DNA of 64,000 nt from Bremerella alba (lineage in GTDB: Bacteria; Planctomycetota; Planctomycetia; Pirellulales; Pirellulaceae). Below the pieces are notes generated by a model. It was not told the origin of the DNA and did not search any database. It saw nothing but the letters and a program-made list of their open reading frames with translations. The stretch is from positions 186,001 to 250,000 of the forward strand of contig NZ_JABRWO010000006.1 in assembly GCF_013618625.1 (NCBI RefSeq), read 5' to 3'. The position numbers and the translations under genes were made by a program. This document shows positions 48,333 to 57,675 of this stretch, one piece after another. Position 1 is the stretch's first letter. Every line of letters begins with the position of its first letter.

Positions 48333-49001
48333 ATGCAGCAGTTAGTCCAAGGAATTCATCGTTTTCAGCGAGAGCAATTCAGTCACGACAAAAAGCTATT
48401 TGAAACGCTTGTCGAGGGGCAGCACCCGCTGGCATTATTCATCACTTGTTCTGACTCACGAATTGATCCTAGTCGCCTTACTCAAACCAAACCTGGCGAG
48501 TTGTTCATTCAAAGAACCGCCGGAAACATTGTCCCCCCCTATGGGTCAATTCTTGGCGGTGAAGCGGCAACAATTGAGTATGCGGTCACCGCGCTCAAAG
48601 TTCGCGACATTGTCATATGTGGACATTCTCACTGTGGCGCAATGGCCGGTCTCCTGTCACCAGAAGCGGTCAGTAATATGCCGGCGGTGCGGGCCTACCT
48701 TCAGCACGCGGAAGCGACGCGTCGAATCGTTGAAGAAAACTATTCCCACCTACTTTCCGACCCCGCCAAAAGGCTTACCCTTACAGTAGAAGAAAACGTC
48801 TTGGTTCAACTAGAGAGTTTGAGAACCCATCCCTCAGTTGCGGCGGCAATCGGTCGAGGAGACTTAAAACTGCATGGCTGGGTCTATAAGTTTGAGACCG
48901 GCGACGTTTTTGCTTTTGACCCCGATCAGAGTCAGTTTTTACCTCTTCAAGATGTCGCTTCTCCTGTTAGCGAACAGCAACGAATACTTCCGCCAATCTA
49001 G
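48333..49001 (+). CDS. Beta-carbonic anhydrase (canonical active site)
   Basis: 222-aa beta-class carbonic anhydrase interconverting CO2 and bicarbonate. Zinc ligands Cys39, His98 and Cys101 and the catalytic Asp41-Arg43 dyad (TCSDSR; CGHSHC) are all present, in contrast to the paralogue at 39448. The start ATG at 48333 follows AAAGGA by 8 nt; a TTG 39 nt upstream is unlikely. It is divergent from dabA, sharing the intergenic region with two sigma-54-type promoter candidates, which ties its expression to the Dab operon. Confidence 0.93.
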   Translation: MQQLVQGIHRFQREQFSHDKKLFETLVEGQHPLALFITCSDSRIDPSRLTQTKPGELFIQRTAGNIVPPYGSILGGEAATIEYAVTALKVRDIVICGHSHCGAMAGLLSPEAVSNMPAVRAYLQHAEATRRIVEENYSHLLSDPAKRLTLTVEENVLVQLESLRTHPSVAAAIGRGDLKLHGWVYKFETGDVFAFDPDQSQFLPLQDVASPVSEQQRILPPI

Positions 49002-49065
49002 AAGACGGTCTCTTAAACTTTGAGATCGCCCAGTTGCTTGGCCGCGTGGAGTTCTTGTGGAATAT

Positions 49066-49081
49066 TGGCTACTGCATTGCT
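49066..49081 (+). promoter_or_regulatory. Sigma-54-type promoter candidate for the second kinase/regulator pair
   Basis: Plus-strand TGGCTACTGCATTGCT: TGGC and TTGCT match, GG and GC 10 nt apart. The predicted start is about 50 nt before the kinase gene at 49143, suggesting positive autoregulation by the sigma-54 activator encoded next. Confidence 0.65.
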
Positions 49082-49142
49082 TGGGACTATTGGCACCAAT
49101 GGTTGAATTGTTGTCCTATAACACGCTGCCCTACCTGCTTTA

Positions 49143-50504
49143 ATGTTTCGAAATAAACCAGCAAGTACCGTTAAAACTTACCGACTCCTCATTGCGGGAT
49201 TATTGCTTCTCAGTTTGGCTGCCTTAGCAATTACCCTTTGGACAATGGCAGACTTTCTCCGGGAGCAGGAGATCGTCGAGGAGTTGACACGAAAACTGCC
49301 TCGCGATTCGACAGCTACCGCTAAAGAACTGGTGGTGGAATTGGGATGGCAATTTCGTCTTTCCATACTCGTCGTTCTCAATTTGATTGCCACAGGAATG
49401 GCATTAGCTTTGTTATCTCGTGCATATCGCACTTCCCAAGAGTCATTACGTGATTTCAAGGCCCTGACAGGGCACATACTCAGCAGTATCGATCAGGCCG
49501 TAATCACAACCAATCTTGATGGCATCGTAACCAGCATTAATCGTCAGGGGTTAGAACTGCTCGATTCCAAACTCGACTACGTGAATCGGCACATAGCAGC
49601 ACTCTCGACAGAATTTGCTCTCGATCAGTTTTTAGCGGACTGGCAACTGGAAAAATCGGCATCCATGACCTGCGATTTTCATTCAATCAAGAACGGAAGA
49701 ACGGTTCGGGCAGCATGTCAAACATTGAATGACTTTGAGGGAAAGGAGATTGGAAATGTCTTGCAGCTGCGTGATGTAACCGAACGTGTCTTGATGGAAG
49801 AGCGAATGCGGCGAATGGAACGCTACATGGGGCTTGGGTCTTTAGCAGCGGGGCTTCATCATGAAATTCGAAACCCACTCGCGGCTCTGTCATTGCATGC
49901 ACAGCTGCTAGAAGAGCAACTTGAAGAGGACCAAGTATCCGAAGAGATACAGCAGATGTTAGCGGTTATCAAAACGGAAATGACACGAATTGGAGGCGTT
50001 TTAGAGGGCTTCCGCGACTTTGCCTCTATGGATAATCTAAGGCTCGAACCGGTCAACCTCGTCAAGCTTATTCAGCGGCAAGTTGATTTGGCAACTCCCC
50101 AAGCCAGACAGCAAGAGATCGATGTTTGCTGTCACCTGCCGGAATCCCCTTTGCCAAATCTCTTGGCAGATCTTGTACGTTTGGAACAGGTTTTGCTGAA
50201 CTTGCTGGTCAACGCGATGCAAGCCATGCCTAGCGGAGGTACGCTTTCCATCGCAGTGTCGGAAACGCCCGACTCCGTCCGTATCGAAATATCGGATACA
50301 GGCGGTGGTATCCCCGAAAACCTCCATGATCGCGTGTTCGATGCCTATTTTACGACCAAGAGTGAAGGAACCGGACTGGGACTTGCCTTTTGCGACAAGA
50401 TCGTCCGACAGCATAGCGGTAGCATCGATTTTTATTGCAACAATAGTGGAACTACCTTCGTGGTGACGTTGCCCATCCAACAAGTTCCTTCTCTTCCGGA
50501 CTAG
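49143..50504 (+). CDS. Membrane sensor histidine kinase with PAS domain
   Basis: 453-aa kinase. Two transmembrane helices (about residues 15-37 and 71-93) enclose a short periplasmic loop of about 33 residues. A PAS domain (about 108-215), phospho-acceptor His240 (GLHHEIRNPLAALSL) and an HATPase domain (NLLVNAMQAMPSGG, DTGGGIPENL, GTGLGLAFC) follow. It is paired with the NtrC-type regulator starting 4 nt after its stop. The very small periplasmic loop suggests sensing of a membrane-level or cytoplasmic signal. No clear ribosome-binding site precedes the ATG. Confidence 0.9.
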   Translation: MFRNKPASTVKTYRLLIAGLLLLSLAALAITLWTMADFLREQEIVEELTRKLPRDSTATAKELVVELGWQFRLSILVVLNLIATGMALALLSRAYRTSQESLRDFKALTGHILSSIDQAVITTNLDGIVTSINRQGLELLDSKLDYVNRHIAALSTEFALDQFLADWQLEKSASMTCDFHSIKNGRTVRAACQTLNDFEGKEIGNVLQLRDVTERVLMEERMRRMERYMGLGSLAAGLHHEIRNPLAALSLHAQLLEEQLEEDQVSEEIQQMLAVIKTEMTRIGGVLEGFRDFASMDNLRLEPVNLVKLIQRQVDLATPQARQQEIDVCCHLPESPLPNLLADLVRLEQVLLNLLVNAMQAMPSGGTLSIAVSETPDSVRIEISDTGGGIPENLHDRVFDAYFTTKSEGTGLGLAFCDKIVRQHSGSIDFYCNNSGTTFVVTLPIQQVPSLPD

Positions 50505-50508
50505 TACC

Positions 50509-51870
50509 ATGCAGGAAGCATTTCGCATTTTGATCGTCGAGGACGAACCGAATATCCGCACCGGTTTGGCCAAGGGGCTCGAAAAAGAAGTGGACGGCAT
50601 CAGCACCGTTGGCAGCGTCAATGAGGCGCTCGAAGAATTTGACGCCGGGAATTTCCAGATCGTAATTGCCGATGTTCGATTGCCAGGAGATCGCGATGGA
50701 TTGGAGCTTTTGTCTCTGATCCGGCAGCGGAAACCTGATACGACAATGATCATGATCACCGCTCACGGTACGGTCGAGATGGCGGTCGATGCGATGCGAA
50801 GAGGTGCCTTCGACTTTATTACCAAGCCGGTTGACCTAAACCTAATTCGCCACCAGATCGCCAAGGCTGTCGAACATCACCGCTTGCAGACCGAAAATAA
50901 GTTTCTGAAAGATCGGTTGGCTGAGGCTGGCGAACTACCGAATATCATCGGGAACAGTCGCTCTCTGAACGATGTGCTGCTTCAGATCCGACAGGTTGCA
51001 GATACCGATGCCACAGTTCTCATTCAAGGCGAAAGTGGTACAGGCAAAGAATTGATTGCCAGGGCCATCCACGATCTGAGCAAACGTTCCCTATTTCCAT
51101 TCGTGCCAATCAACCTTGGTGCATTGCCAGAAACTTTGCTGGAAAGCGAACTGTTTGGGCACGAAAAAGGAGCATTTACAGGGGCCTCTCGCCAAAAACC
51201 TGGCTGCTTCGAACAATCCATGCAAGGGACTCTGTTTCTCGACGAGATAACCGAAATTCCGATGAAGAGTCAGGTCGACCTGCTGCGTGTACTCGAAACG
51301 GGACAGTTCACAAGGGTAGGCGGAGAAGCAACACTTTCGTCCGATGTGCGTATCGTATCGGCCACGAACAGGGACATACCTCAACTTGTGGAAGATGGAA
51401 CTTTTCGAGAGGATCTCTTTTACCGGCTGAACATCATTCCTATTGAAGTGCCGCCTTTGCGACAGCGTCGCGAGGATATTCCTCTTCTAATCGACCACTT
51501 CCTAAATCACTTTTGCGTGAGACATCATCGATCACCCAAAGCCGTCGACAACGAGGCTCTGCAGGTTCTCATGTCATTTAACTGGCCTGGGAACGTTCGC
51601 CAGCTTCGCAATGTGATTGAACGCTTGGTCGTCACCGTAAGCGGTAATAGCATCTCTTCAGCGAATCTCCCTGCCGAACTAAGTGCGATCGAGAGGAATT
51701 CGTCCACTGGCGAAATACTCTCATTGGCAGAGGTTACGGAAACTGCCGAAAAGGAAGCAATCCTGATTACTCTAGCGGTAAACGATTTTCACCGAGAGCA
51801 AACCGCAAAAGTACTTGGAGTTAGCGTTCGTACGTTACATTACAAGATGAGTCGTTACGGTTTGCATTAA
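50509..51870 (+). CDS. NtrC-family sigma-54-dependent response regulator
   Basis: 453-aa activator with receiver (Asp55 in IVIADVRLPG), AAA+ domain (GESGTGKE, the canonical GAFTGA loop, FLDEITEIP) and C-terminal Fis-type HTH (REQTAKVLGVSVRTLHYKMSRYG). It lies 4 nt after its kinase. Two NtrC-type pairs flank the Dab region, so cross-regulation of the sigma-54 promoters between 36 and 49 kb is likely. Which pair controls which promoter cannot be read from the sequence. Confidence 0.92.
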   Translation: MQEAFRILIVEDEPNIRTGLAKGLEKEVDGISTVGSVNEALEEFDAGNFQIVIADVRLPGDRDGLELLSLIRQRKPDTTMIMITAHGTVEMAVDAMRRGAFDFITKPVDLNLIRHQIAKAVEHHRLQTENKFLKDRLAEAGELPNIIGNSRSLNDVLLQIRQVADTDATVLIQGESGTGKELIARAIHDLSKRSLFPFVPINLGALPETLLESELFGHEKGAFTGASRQKPGCFEQSMQGTLFLDEITEIPMKSQVDLLRVLETGQFTRVGGEATLSSDVRIVSATNRDIPQLVEDGTFREDLFYRLNIIPIEVPPLRQRREDIPLLIDHFLNHFCVRHHRSPKAVDNEALQVLMSFNWPGNVRQLRNVIERLVVTVSGNSISSANLPAELSAIERNSSTGEILSLAEVTETAEKEAILITLAVNDFHREQTAKVLGVSVRTLHYKMSRYGLH

Positions 51871-51978
51871 CGAATAAGAATCGCTTAGCAGACATCAACC
51901 TTGGCATTCGATCTCGATTCCAGTGACACGTATCTTCAATAATCGCGAAACAAGGCGACATTAACGAGTAATCAATTC

Positions 51979-52311
51979 ATGAGTGAACTGCCAAATTGCC
52001 CTCAATGCGATGGTGAATTTACCTATCAAGACGGACCAATTCTCGTCTGCCCGACGTGCGCCCATGAATGGACGCCGGCCGACGATGCGGCGGACGCTGC
52101 CGATGATGGAACAAGAGATGCAAACGGAAACATGCTCCAGAGCGGTGACACAGTTATCGTTATCAAAGACCTAAAATTTAAAGGAGGTGTCGTGAAAGGC
52201 GGCACCAAGGTGAAGAACATCCGAGTTGTCGAAGGAGACCACGACATCGACTGCAAGATCGAAGGAATAGGCGCCATGGCTCTGAAGTCCGAATTCGTGA
52301 AGAAGGCGTGA
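51979..52311 (+). CDS. PhnA/YjdM-like zinc-ribbon protein
   Basis: 110-aa protein. An N-terminal zinc ribbon (CPQCDGEF...LVCPTCAHEW, residues 7-32) and a compact C-terminal domain SGDTVIVIKDLKFKGG...KGGTKVKNIRVVEGDHDIDCKIEGIGAMALKSEFVKK identify the PhnA/YjdM family. Despite the name, phosphonate catabolism is not its established general role. It is the last plus-strand gene of the cluster, 108 nt after the regulator. Downstream (52312-52564) I see no gene. Confidence 0.88.
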   Translation: MSELPNCPQCDGEFTYQDGPILVCPTCAHEWTPADDAADAADDGTRDANGNMLQSGDTVIVIKDLKFKGGVVKGGTKVKNIRVVEGDHDIDCKIEGIGAMALKSEFVKKA

Positions 52312-52564
52312 ACTGCCTGATTCGTTCGGTTGTGCCCATCATTGCCACACCTAGAGGGGCCAATTGTGAGACATTATCCGACACCACTCAATCGCTTCAG
52401 GGGCGTCAGTCTAAGAGGGTTTGGTTCAATCGCATCACATAACTTTCCTTGGCAGAACCACTTGCCGGAGGGCCATTCTAAAAACAGATTTCACGGAAAG
52501 CACTTATGTGATTGGGTACGGATTACGCAGGCATGAAAGAGTGACATATTCCCCGTGGTGAAGA

Positions 52565-52966
52565 TCAAGGTATCGGCGCGTCTTGCAAAATAAACGAAGC
52601 GGTCAGGACGACGGCAACAGCAAGTAGATTGCAGAAAATCATTAGCACCCACCATGGTAGCGAGCTTCGGGCCGAAGACTGACAGTGTTTGGTTCCGCGA
52701 GCGTAGCCTGCGAATCCGACCGTGAATGAGAGCATGGCGACAAAAACCATCGTCATTCCTAGGCAAGCCACTGCCCATCTTGGCTCGGCGTTCGGCATTA
52801 CCTTGGCGATTGCCAGACCTGTCGCCATGGATGCTAAGCCGGTGCGGATCCACGCCGAGCAAGTCCGTTCTTCTGCCATCAGCGCCCGATCAACTCCTGT
52901 CATCGGACCTTGGTCTCCTAAAGGACTGGTCAGAGTGTTGTTATCACTATTCATGCGTCGCATCAT
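52565..52966 (-). CDS. DUF202 family small membrane protein
   Basis: 133-aa (or 129-aa from a second ATG) membrane protein with the DUF202 signature ALMAEERTCSAWIRTGLASMATGLAIAK and three hydrophobic segments. Function of the family is unknown. Its start lies inside the 3' end of the preceding 81-aa gene (20-nt overlap), so it is translationally coupled. Third gene of the YeiH operon. Confidence 0.78.
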   Translation of the reverse strand: MMRRMNSDNNTLTSPLGDQGPMTGVDRALMAEERTCSAWIRTGLASMATGLAIAKVMPNAEPRWAVACLGMTMVFVAMLSFTVGFAGYARGTKHCQSSARSSLPWWVLMIFCNLLAVAVVLTASFILQDAPIP

Positions 52967-53192
52967 CCAAAAGTTGTTTGGTTCGCTGCCGCTGCAATAT
53001 CTCTTCCATGACTTCGAGCTCAGTGTAATACATGGCGCTGGGATCGATACCTTGCTGGTCGAGCCATTGCAGATGCTTGCTCATCTCAGACTGACGGGCG
53101 TATGCTGGCAAAATTACCAGCCACACGACCGCCACCGAGGCAATGGCAAGCCCCAGATACAACCACTTTTTCGTTTGGGAACTGAGCATCAT
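52947..53192 (-). CDS. 81-aa membrane protein of the YeiH operon
   Basis: Starts [10 protein letters not shown] with one transmembrane helix (about residues 11-28), then a helical, charged tail [22 protein letters not shown] longer reading from 53375 would lie inside the YeiH gene and is not credible. The ATG overlaps the YeiH stop by 4 nt (53189-53192), a standard coupling signal. Unrecognised; possibly an accessory subunit of the transporter. Confidence 0.7.
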   Translation of the reverse strand: MMLSSQTKKWLYLGLAIASVAVVWLVILPAYARQSEMSKHLQWLDQQGIDPSAMYYTELEVMEEILQRQRTKQLLDDATHE

Positions 53193-54625
53193 GGTGCCAC
53201 TGACGTTGGAAAGATCACTTTGAACATCAAGTAGGCCATGATTAGGGTCAGGCACAAGTTCAACGTTTGTCCGCACACGTACAGAATTAACGGCTTGCCA
53301 CCCTGAAGTTGCGGAAGAAGTTGTTTGAAATTTGTCTCCAGACCGATACACACAAACGCGAGGCAGAACAGCCATCCTCGCATCGTTTTAGTGGAGTCCT
53401 TAATCATGGCATCGACCAATTCTGGGCCGGCGGTCAATACAGAGTAGAGGACGGAGAACAGGATGGACATCGCTACAAAGCCCAACACAAACTTTGGGAA
53501 CCGATACCAGATTTCTGAGATCCCTACACTCGGTGCCGATGCGTCACGTTCGACATACGTGACCCAATAAATCGCGACACAAAACGCGGTCACGCCGATC
53601 AAGATATTCTGGATCATCTTTACGGTCGCGGCGACCTCTAACGCTTCGTCTCCTAACGCGGCACCCGCGGCGGCAACCGCGCCGGTAGAATCGATCGTGC
53701 CGCCTAGCCAAGCACCACCTAGAATCGGATCCATGCCTGTCGCTTTGATGATGGCCGGAAGAACGATCATCATGATCACCGTGAAGCTAAGTGACATGCC
53801 GATTGCCAGCGATAGCTCTTCCTTCTTGGCCTTACAGGCAGCCGCGGTTGCGATCGCCGCTGAAACGCCGCACACCGACATATCGGCCGAGATTACCATG
53901 TTGAGCGACCGCGACGGTAACTTCAAATACTTCTGTCCAAACCAATAGGTTGTAATCAGAACGATAGGCGTTACGACCCAGGCAACAAACACGCCGGGCA
54001 GACCGAGGGCCAACAATCGGCTCATGAGAACCTCCGCACCCAGCAGCACCAATCCAGTTTTGATGAAAAACTCGGTCATAATTGCCGGTCGAAGAAAAGC
54101 TGGCGTCCCAATCGTGTTGCTGACAATCAGACCGACCAATAGTGCCCACAATGCATACTCCAGATTGTAGGCCTTGAGAACGCTTTGTCCTGCCATGACG
54201 TAAGCGAGAGCGGCGAGCAAAAAGACGCTAGGAAACCCAATCAAAAATCCTTGAACCGACTTGCCGCGAATTCCCATTGCGGCCGCGAAAAGTGCCAGCA
54301 AGACCAGAAAGATTCCGCCAATGCCAATCAGCTTTCCGCTGATCGAATTCAGTGGATTCGTATCCCAGGATCCAGGCTTAGCGAGATACGATTTCAATGG
54401 GCTTACGACCTTCAGCGGTTCACCCAGCTCAATGCTTTCGATCAGGCCCGTCGGGCGACCGAACCAGACGGCGGCAAAGGCGAGCGATAATAAAAGGGCT
54501 CCGCACCATATTGCCCACCAATCTTCGTTCGTTCGCATATCTGTCCACAGACTAGGACGAGAAGGTGGGAGGTCTAGCGAGTCTTCTTCGTTTTCAGGTG
54601 GTATAGAGGCTGGGGGAGTGCTCAT
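53189..54625 (-). CDS. YeiH/UPF0324-type putative sulfate exporter family protein
   Basis: 478-aa polytopic membrane protein with about 11-12 helices. Family motifs seen: [100 protein letters not shown]. Family members are called putative sulfate exporters, with limited experimental support. It is the first gene of a three-gene operon with two small membrane proteins. An extended hydrophilic loop follows the first helix. Located near an SulP permease, but in a separate transcription unit. Confidence 0.82.
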   Translation of the reverse strand: MSTPPASIPPENEEDSLDLPPSRPSLWTDMRTNEDWWAIWCGALLLSLAFAAVWFGRPTGLIESIELGEPLKVVSPLKSYLAKPGSWDTNPLNSISGKLIGIGGIFLVLLALFAAAMGIRGKSVQGFLIGFPSVFLLAALAYVMAGQSVLKAYNLEYALWALLVGLIVSNTIGTPAFLRPAIMTEFFIKTGLVLLGAEVLMSRLLALGLPGVFVAWVVTPIVLITTYWFGQKYLKLPSRSLNMVISADMSVCGVSAAIATAAACKAKKEELSLAIGMSLSFTVIMMIVLPAIIKATGMDPILGGAWLGGTIDSTGAVAAAGAALGDEALEVAATVKMIQNILIGVTAFCVAIYWVTYVERDASAPSVGISEIWYRFPKFVLGFVAMSILFSVLYSVLTAGPELVDAMIKDSTKTMRGWLFCLAFVCIGLETNFKQLLPQLQGGKPLILYVCGQTLNLCLTLIMAYLMFKVIFPTSVAP

Positions 54626-54702
54626 CGTGATACTCTCTTATTAGGCGGGGGAGACAAAGGCTATCGTTCGGTCGGGCTTCGCGCTACCGGCAAAGGCGTT
54701 TA

Positions 54703-55179
54703 TTATTTGTCAGCATTCTTGATGCTTTCACGAACTAGCTGCAACAAATGGATCAACTCCTTTTTGTCCTTCTGCTTGAGACCTTTGAGCAATGTGTTCT
54801 CAAAGTCGCGAAGTTCCTCGCTGGCGGGTCCCACTAGATCGCGGCCCTTCTCAGTGATTGCGACATAAACAGTACGTCGGTCCGTTTCAGAGCGACTGCG
54901 GGTAACCAGGTCACGAATTAACAAGCGATCAACCAGCGCTGTCACTGCAGGCACGATCTGAACTAGACGCTCGCCGATCTCTCCACATGTTAGCGGGCGG
55001 TTTTCCATATCCAGGATCCGCAACAGGTTGTACTGCGAAAAAGTCAATTCGCGTTGGCGAAAGAACTGAGAAAGCTGATTGTCTAATTGGTCGCCGGTAC
55101 GTGCTAGGCTAACAACCACCTCTTGAGAAACGCTGGCAAATGGTTGGCATCGTTTCAGTTCGTGATAAAGATTTTCCAT
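54703..55179 (-). CDS. MarR-family transcriptional regulator
   Basis: 158-aa winged-helix regulator: ELTFSQYNLLRILDMENRPLTCGEIGERLVQIVPAVTALVDRLLIRDLVTRSRSETDRRTVYVAITEKG contains the recognition helix and beta-wing. The ATG at 55179 gives a typical MarR length; the upstream open frame is not credible and would overlap the divergent gene. It is divergent from the FAD-protein gene at 55373, whose promoter overlaps a palindrome (55253-55262), suggesting the regulator controls it. Also lies downstream of nothing on its own strand but near the YeiH operon. Confidence 0.83.
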   Translation of the reverse strand: MENLYHELKRCQPFASVSQEVVVSLARTGDQLDNQLSQFFRQRELTFSQYNLLRILDMENRPLTCGEIGERLVQIVPAVTALVDRLLIRDLVTRSRSETDRRTVYVAITEKGRDLVGPASEELRDFENTLLKGLKQKDKKELIHLLQLVRESIKNADK

Positions 55180-55236
55180 CAAATTGAGCTTGTCTGAAGG
55201 TGGGGCGGAATAAAGGGGCAGGAGACAATACTTCCG

Positions 55237-55265
55237 TTGACGGATAATAATCTTATGCATAAAAT
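55237..55265 (+). promoter_or_regulatory. Promoter with overlapping palindrome for the FAD-protein gene
   Basis: TTGACG (55237-55242), 17-nt spacer and TAAAAT (55260-55265) form a good sigma-70-type promoter. The perfect 10-bp palindrome TTATGCATAA (55253-55262) overlaps the -10 box and could bind the divergent MarR regulator. Confidence 0.55.
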
Positions 55266-55372
55266 AAAAACCGATCAAGCGATCCTGGATCGTTTTTTGA
55301 AATTCGCAATGGTGAATTCCCTCGCATTGCGGGTTTCTTCTTTTTTTCTCCCCTGCCTTCAATTGGCCTGCC

Positions 55373-56797
55373 ATGCAAACCATCGCTATCATCGGAGGCG
55401 GCTTCAGCGGAACGTTGGCAGCCGTTAACCTCACTCGCTTTGCCAACTCACCACATCGCATTGTCATTATCAACTCAGGCCGCCCATTCGGTCGGGGTAC
55501 GGCGTATGGTACGACCCGCGACGAGCATTTGCTGAATGTTGCTGCTCGAAATATGTCTGCTTTTCCAGACCATCCCAATCACTTCGTTGAATGGCTGAGA
55601 TCTCGGTGCGACTTCGATAATCTGAAGGACGAGGTCCTTCGCGAGAAGTTCATTCCCCGCCGTATCTATGGCGACTATGTTCGCGGACTCGCCACGCACT
55701 ACTTGGGAGGGGCTGATCCTCGTAGTCAGGTCGAGTGCCAGGTCGTCGAGGATTCCGCGATCGATATCGAGCCCCGTGGCCAAAATGGTGGCATAGTGGT
55801 TCTGGCGCAAAGGGGGCCTATCGAAGCTAATGCGATCTTGCTGGCCACCGGTAACCAACCACCATCAGGGCTTCCGGGTAGTGCAAAACTGGCCAGCGAT
55901 CGTCGTTATTGTGCCAATCCTTGGATGAATTGGCATGAAGAAATTCCCAGTGACGACAAGCATATCGTGATTCTCGGAACCGGTTTGACTGCCGTTGACG
56001 TTATCGTGACTTTAAGAAACAAAGGATGGAACGGCAAGATAACCGCGATCTCCCGCAACGGCATTCTGCCCCAGCGTCATTTTCGCGGCATTGAATGGCC
56101 GACAGCGATTCCCGACGATGGTCAAACGCGAACGTTGAAGGAACTAGTCAAGCTGATTCGGCAAGATTGCGAGCGATTGCGAAATGCCAGCCAAAATCCC
56201 GCCATTGCGGTCGACAAACTCCGGAGCCGAACGCAGGAACTATGGCGTGCTCTGTCAGTTGAGGAAAAGCGTTTATTCCTGACAAAATACGCTGCCGACT
56301 GGAATGCGATCAGGCATCGCATCGCCGGGCCGATCCACGATGCGATTACCGATGCGTTGGACTGCGGACAGTTAACCATCACGTCGGCACGAATCGAGTC
56401 ACTTGCTGCAGGCGAATCTTCTATCGAGGTTCGTTTGGCCACCGGCGAGAATGGTCCTGCAGTGATCAACGGTGATTTTGTAATCAATTGCACCGGCCCT
56501 AAGTCGCGGTTTTCCGACTCGCAGATTCCGCTCTATAGCAACCTTTTCAATCGTGGCTTGGCCAAGCCGGATGGGATGGACATGGGCATCGAAATCACGG
56601 ATGACTTTGCCGTTATTGTTGGCGACAGCCTTCCCTCATCCTGCCTTTACGCAATCGGACCAATTTTAAAGGGAACCCTTTGGGAAACCGTTGCCGTCCC
56701 GGAACTCCGACAGCAAGCAATGTCGGTCGCTCAGACTATCCTGAAACAAAAACCGATTCGCTGGTCCACCCAAGACACGATCGAGTACTGTATTTAA
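55373..56797 (+). CDS. FAD/NAD(P)-binding protein (PF13454-like)
   Basis: 474-aa flavoprotein. An N-terminal FAD motif IAIIGGGFSGTLAAVNL is followed by RPFGRGTAYGTTRDEHLLNVAARNMSAFP, the signature of the FAD-NAD(P)-binding HI0933/PF13454-type group. A second dinucleotide motif, HIVILGTGLTAVDVIVTL, sits near residue 200. It is related to hydroxyacylglutathione- or amine-modifying oxidoreductases; substrate unknown. Its promoter is presumed to be under MarR control. Convergent with the NicO gene. Confidence 0.8.
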   Translation: MQTIAIIGGGFSGTLAAVNLTRFANSPHRIVIINSGRPFGRGTAYGTTRDEHLLNVAARNMSAFPDHPNHFVEWLRSRCDFDNLKDEVLREKFIPRRIYGDYVRGLATHYLGGADPRSQVECQVVEDSAIDIEPRGQNGGIVVLAQRGPIEANAILLATGNQPPSGLPGSAKLASDRRYCANPWMNWHEEIPSDDKHIVILGTGLTAVDVIVTLRNKGWNGKITAISRNGILPQRHFRGIEWPTAIPDDGQTRTLKELVKLIRQDCERLRNASQNPAIAVDKLRSRTQELWRALSVEEKRLFLTKYAADWNAIRHRIAGPIHDAITDALDCGQLTITSARIESLAAGESSIEVRLATGENGPAVINGDFVINCTGPKSRFSDSQIPLYSNLFNRGLAKPDGMDMGIEITDDFAVIVGDSLPSSCLYAIGPILKGTLWETVAVPELRQQAMSVAQTILKQKPIRWSTQDTIEYCI

Positions 56798-56867
56798 TCT
56801 ACTCCCATCTCACGGCGATTCTTAGCGTGATACACCCGCCAGGGACGATTTTGTTGCTTCGTTTGTG

Positions 56868-57647
56868 TTAGTGAATATGACCCCCTGGATTGGGATCATT
56901 CAACAGGCAGACAACGTAGTAGAGCCCTATGCCGAGGATTAAGAACGCACGGATGTGTGACCAAGGTAGATGTTTTGCTTGGTGGGAATACTTTGCCAAC
57001 CGATCTCCGAATAGCTGAAGACAAACGCCTACGATGGAGAGCGATGTCGCAATTCCAGCTGCGAAGAGGGCGATAATTAAATAAGAAACCCAGGGCTGCC
57101 CAGTAGAAAGGCCAGTGAAGTAGGCAGCCAAGGCCGACGGACAAGGAAGTAGGCCCACAGCAATCCCCAAGATGGCCGTTGCCGAAAAACTGCTTTTGGG
57201 TTCGACTTCAGTATAGGTGGGTTCCGACGTAACGTTCGCAGGTGCTTCCAGGCTAACCAGGTTATTAGAATCGCAACAATGGTCGTGTTCGTGGTGATGA
57301 CAGCAGGTTGACTTCTTGCCTGTCACTGCTCTCCACAGCATCCAAGTTCCCACGCTGAGCACCAATACCGCGCTGATCCATTGAAGAACATCTGAAACAA
57401 GGGTCTCGTGATAGTGATCGCCTGCCACGATGTGGTGTGCCAAGTGAACGGCGAAAGCGATCGCTATTAACGAACAGGAGTGCGACAATGCGGTACTCAC
57501 TCCCATGATCACCGGATGCCAGAGACTCCGCTTGCTTTCCGCAAGGTAGACAAGCATTGCTGTCTTGCCATGGCCAGGTTCTAGGGCGTGAAAAGCGCCC
57601 AGCATGAATGCCAAGCCAAGCGTCATTTCGTGGGTGTGGTTATGCAT
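56868..57647 (-). CDS. NicO-type nickel/cobalt efflux-like transporter
   Basis: 259-aa membrane protein of the NicO/RcnA group. Seen: LGAFHALEPGHGKTAMLVYL, the conserved His-Gly metal motif in the first helices, MGVSTALSHSCSLIAIAF, a histidine/cysteine-rich loop CCHHHEHDHCCDS (about residues 120-132) and LPCPSALAAYF in a late helix. These suggest divalent metal transport. The start at 57647 (MHNHTHEM) was preferred to an upstream ATG that would overlap the P-type ATPase gene. It lies 28 nt after that gene and is the last gene of the SPFH/ATPase operon. Confidence 0.82.
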   Translation of the reverse strand: MHNHTHEMTLGLAFMLGAFHALEPGHGKTAMLVYLAESKRSLWHPVIMGVSTALSHSCSLIAIAFAVHLAHHIVAGDHYHETLVSDVLQWISAVLVLSVGTWMLWRAVTGKKSTCCHHHEHDHCCDSNNLVSLEAPANVTSEPTYTEVEPKSSFSATAILGIAVGLLPCPSALAAYFTGLSTGQPWVSYLIIALFAAGIATSLSIVGVCLQLFGDRLAKYSHQAKHLPWSHIRAFLILGIGLYYVVCLLNDPNPGGHIH

Positions 57648-57675
57648 ACTGTGATCCAATAAGGGAAAGTATCGA

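Noticed and set aside
52434-52512. Inverted repeat ATCACATAA ... TTATGTGAT about 60 nt apart
   Set aside because: 9-bp arms at this distance occur by chance, and there is no related structure or gene context.
52947-53375. 142-aa version of the 81-aa membrane protein
   Set aside because: The extra 61 residues are antisense-like readings of the YeiH coding end; the inner ATG with 4-nt stop overlap is the standard coupling arrangement.
54703-55578. 291-aa version of the MarR protein
   Set aside because: The first 133 residues would run across the divergent promoter and into the FAD-protein gene and have no domain; the 158-aa version is typical of MarR.
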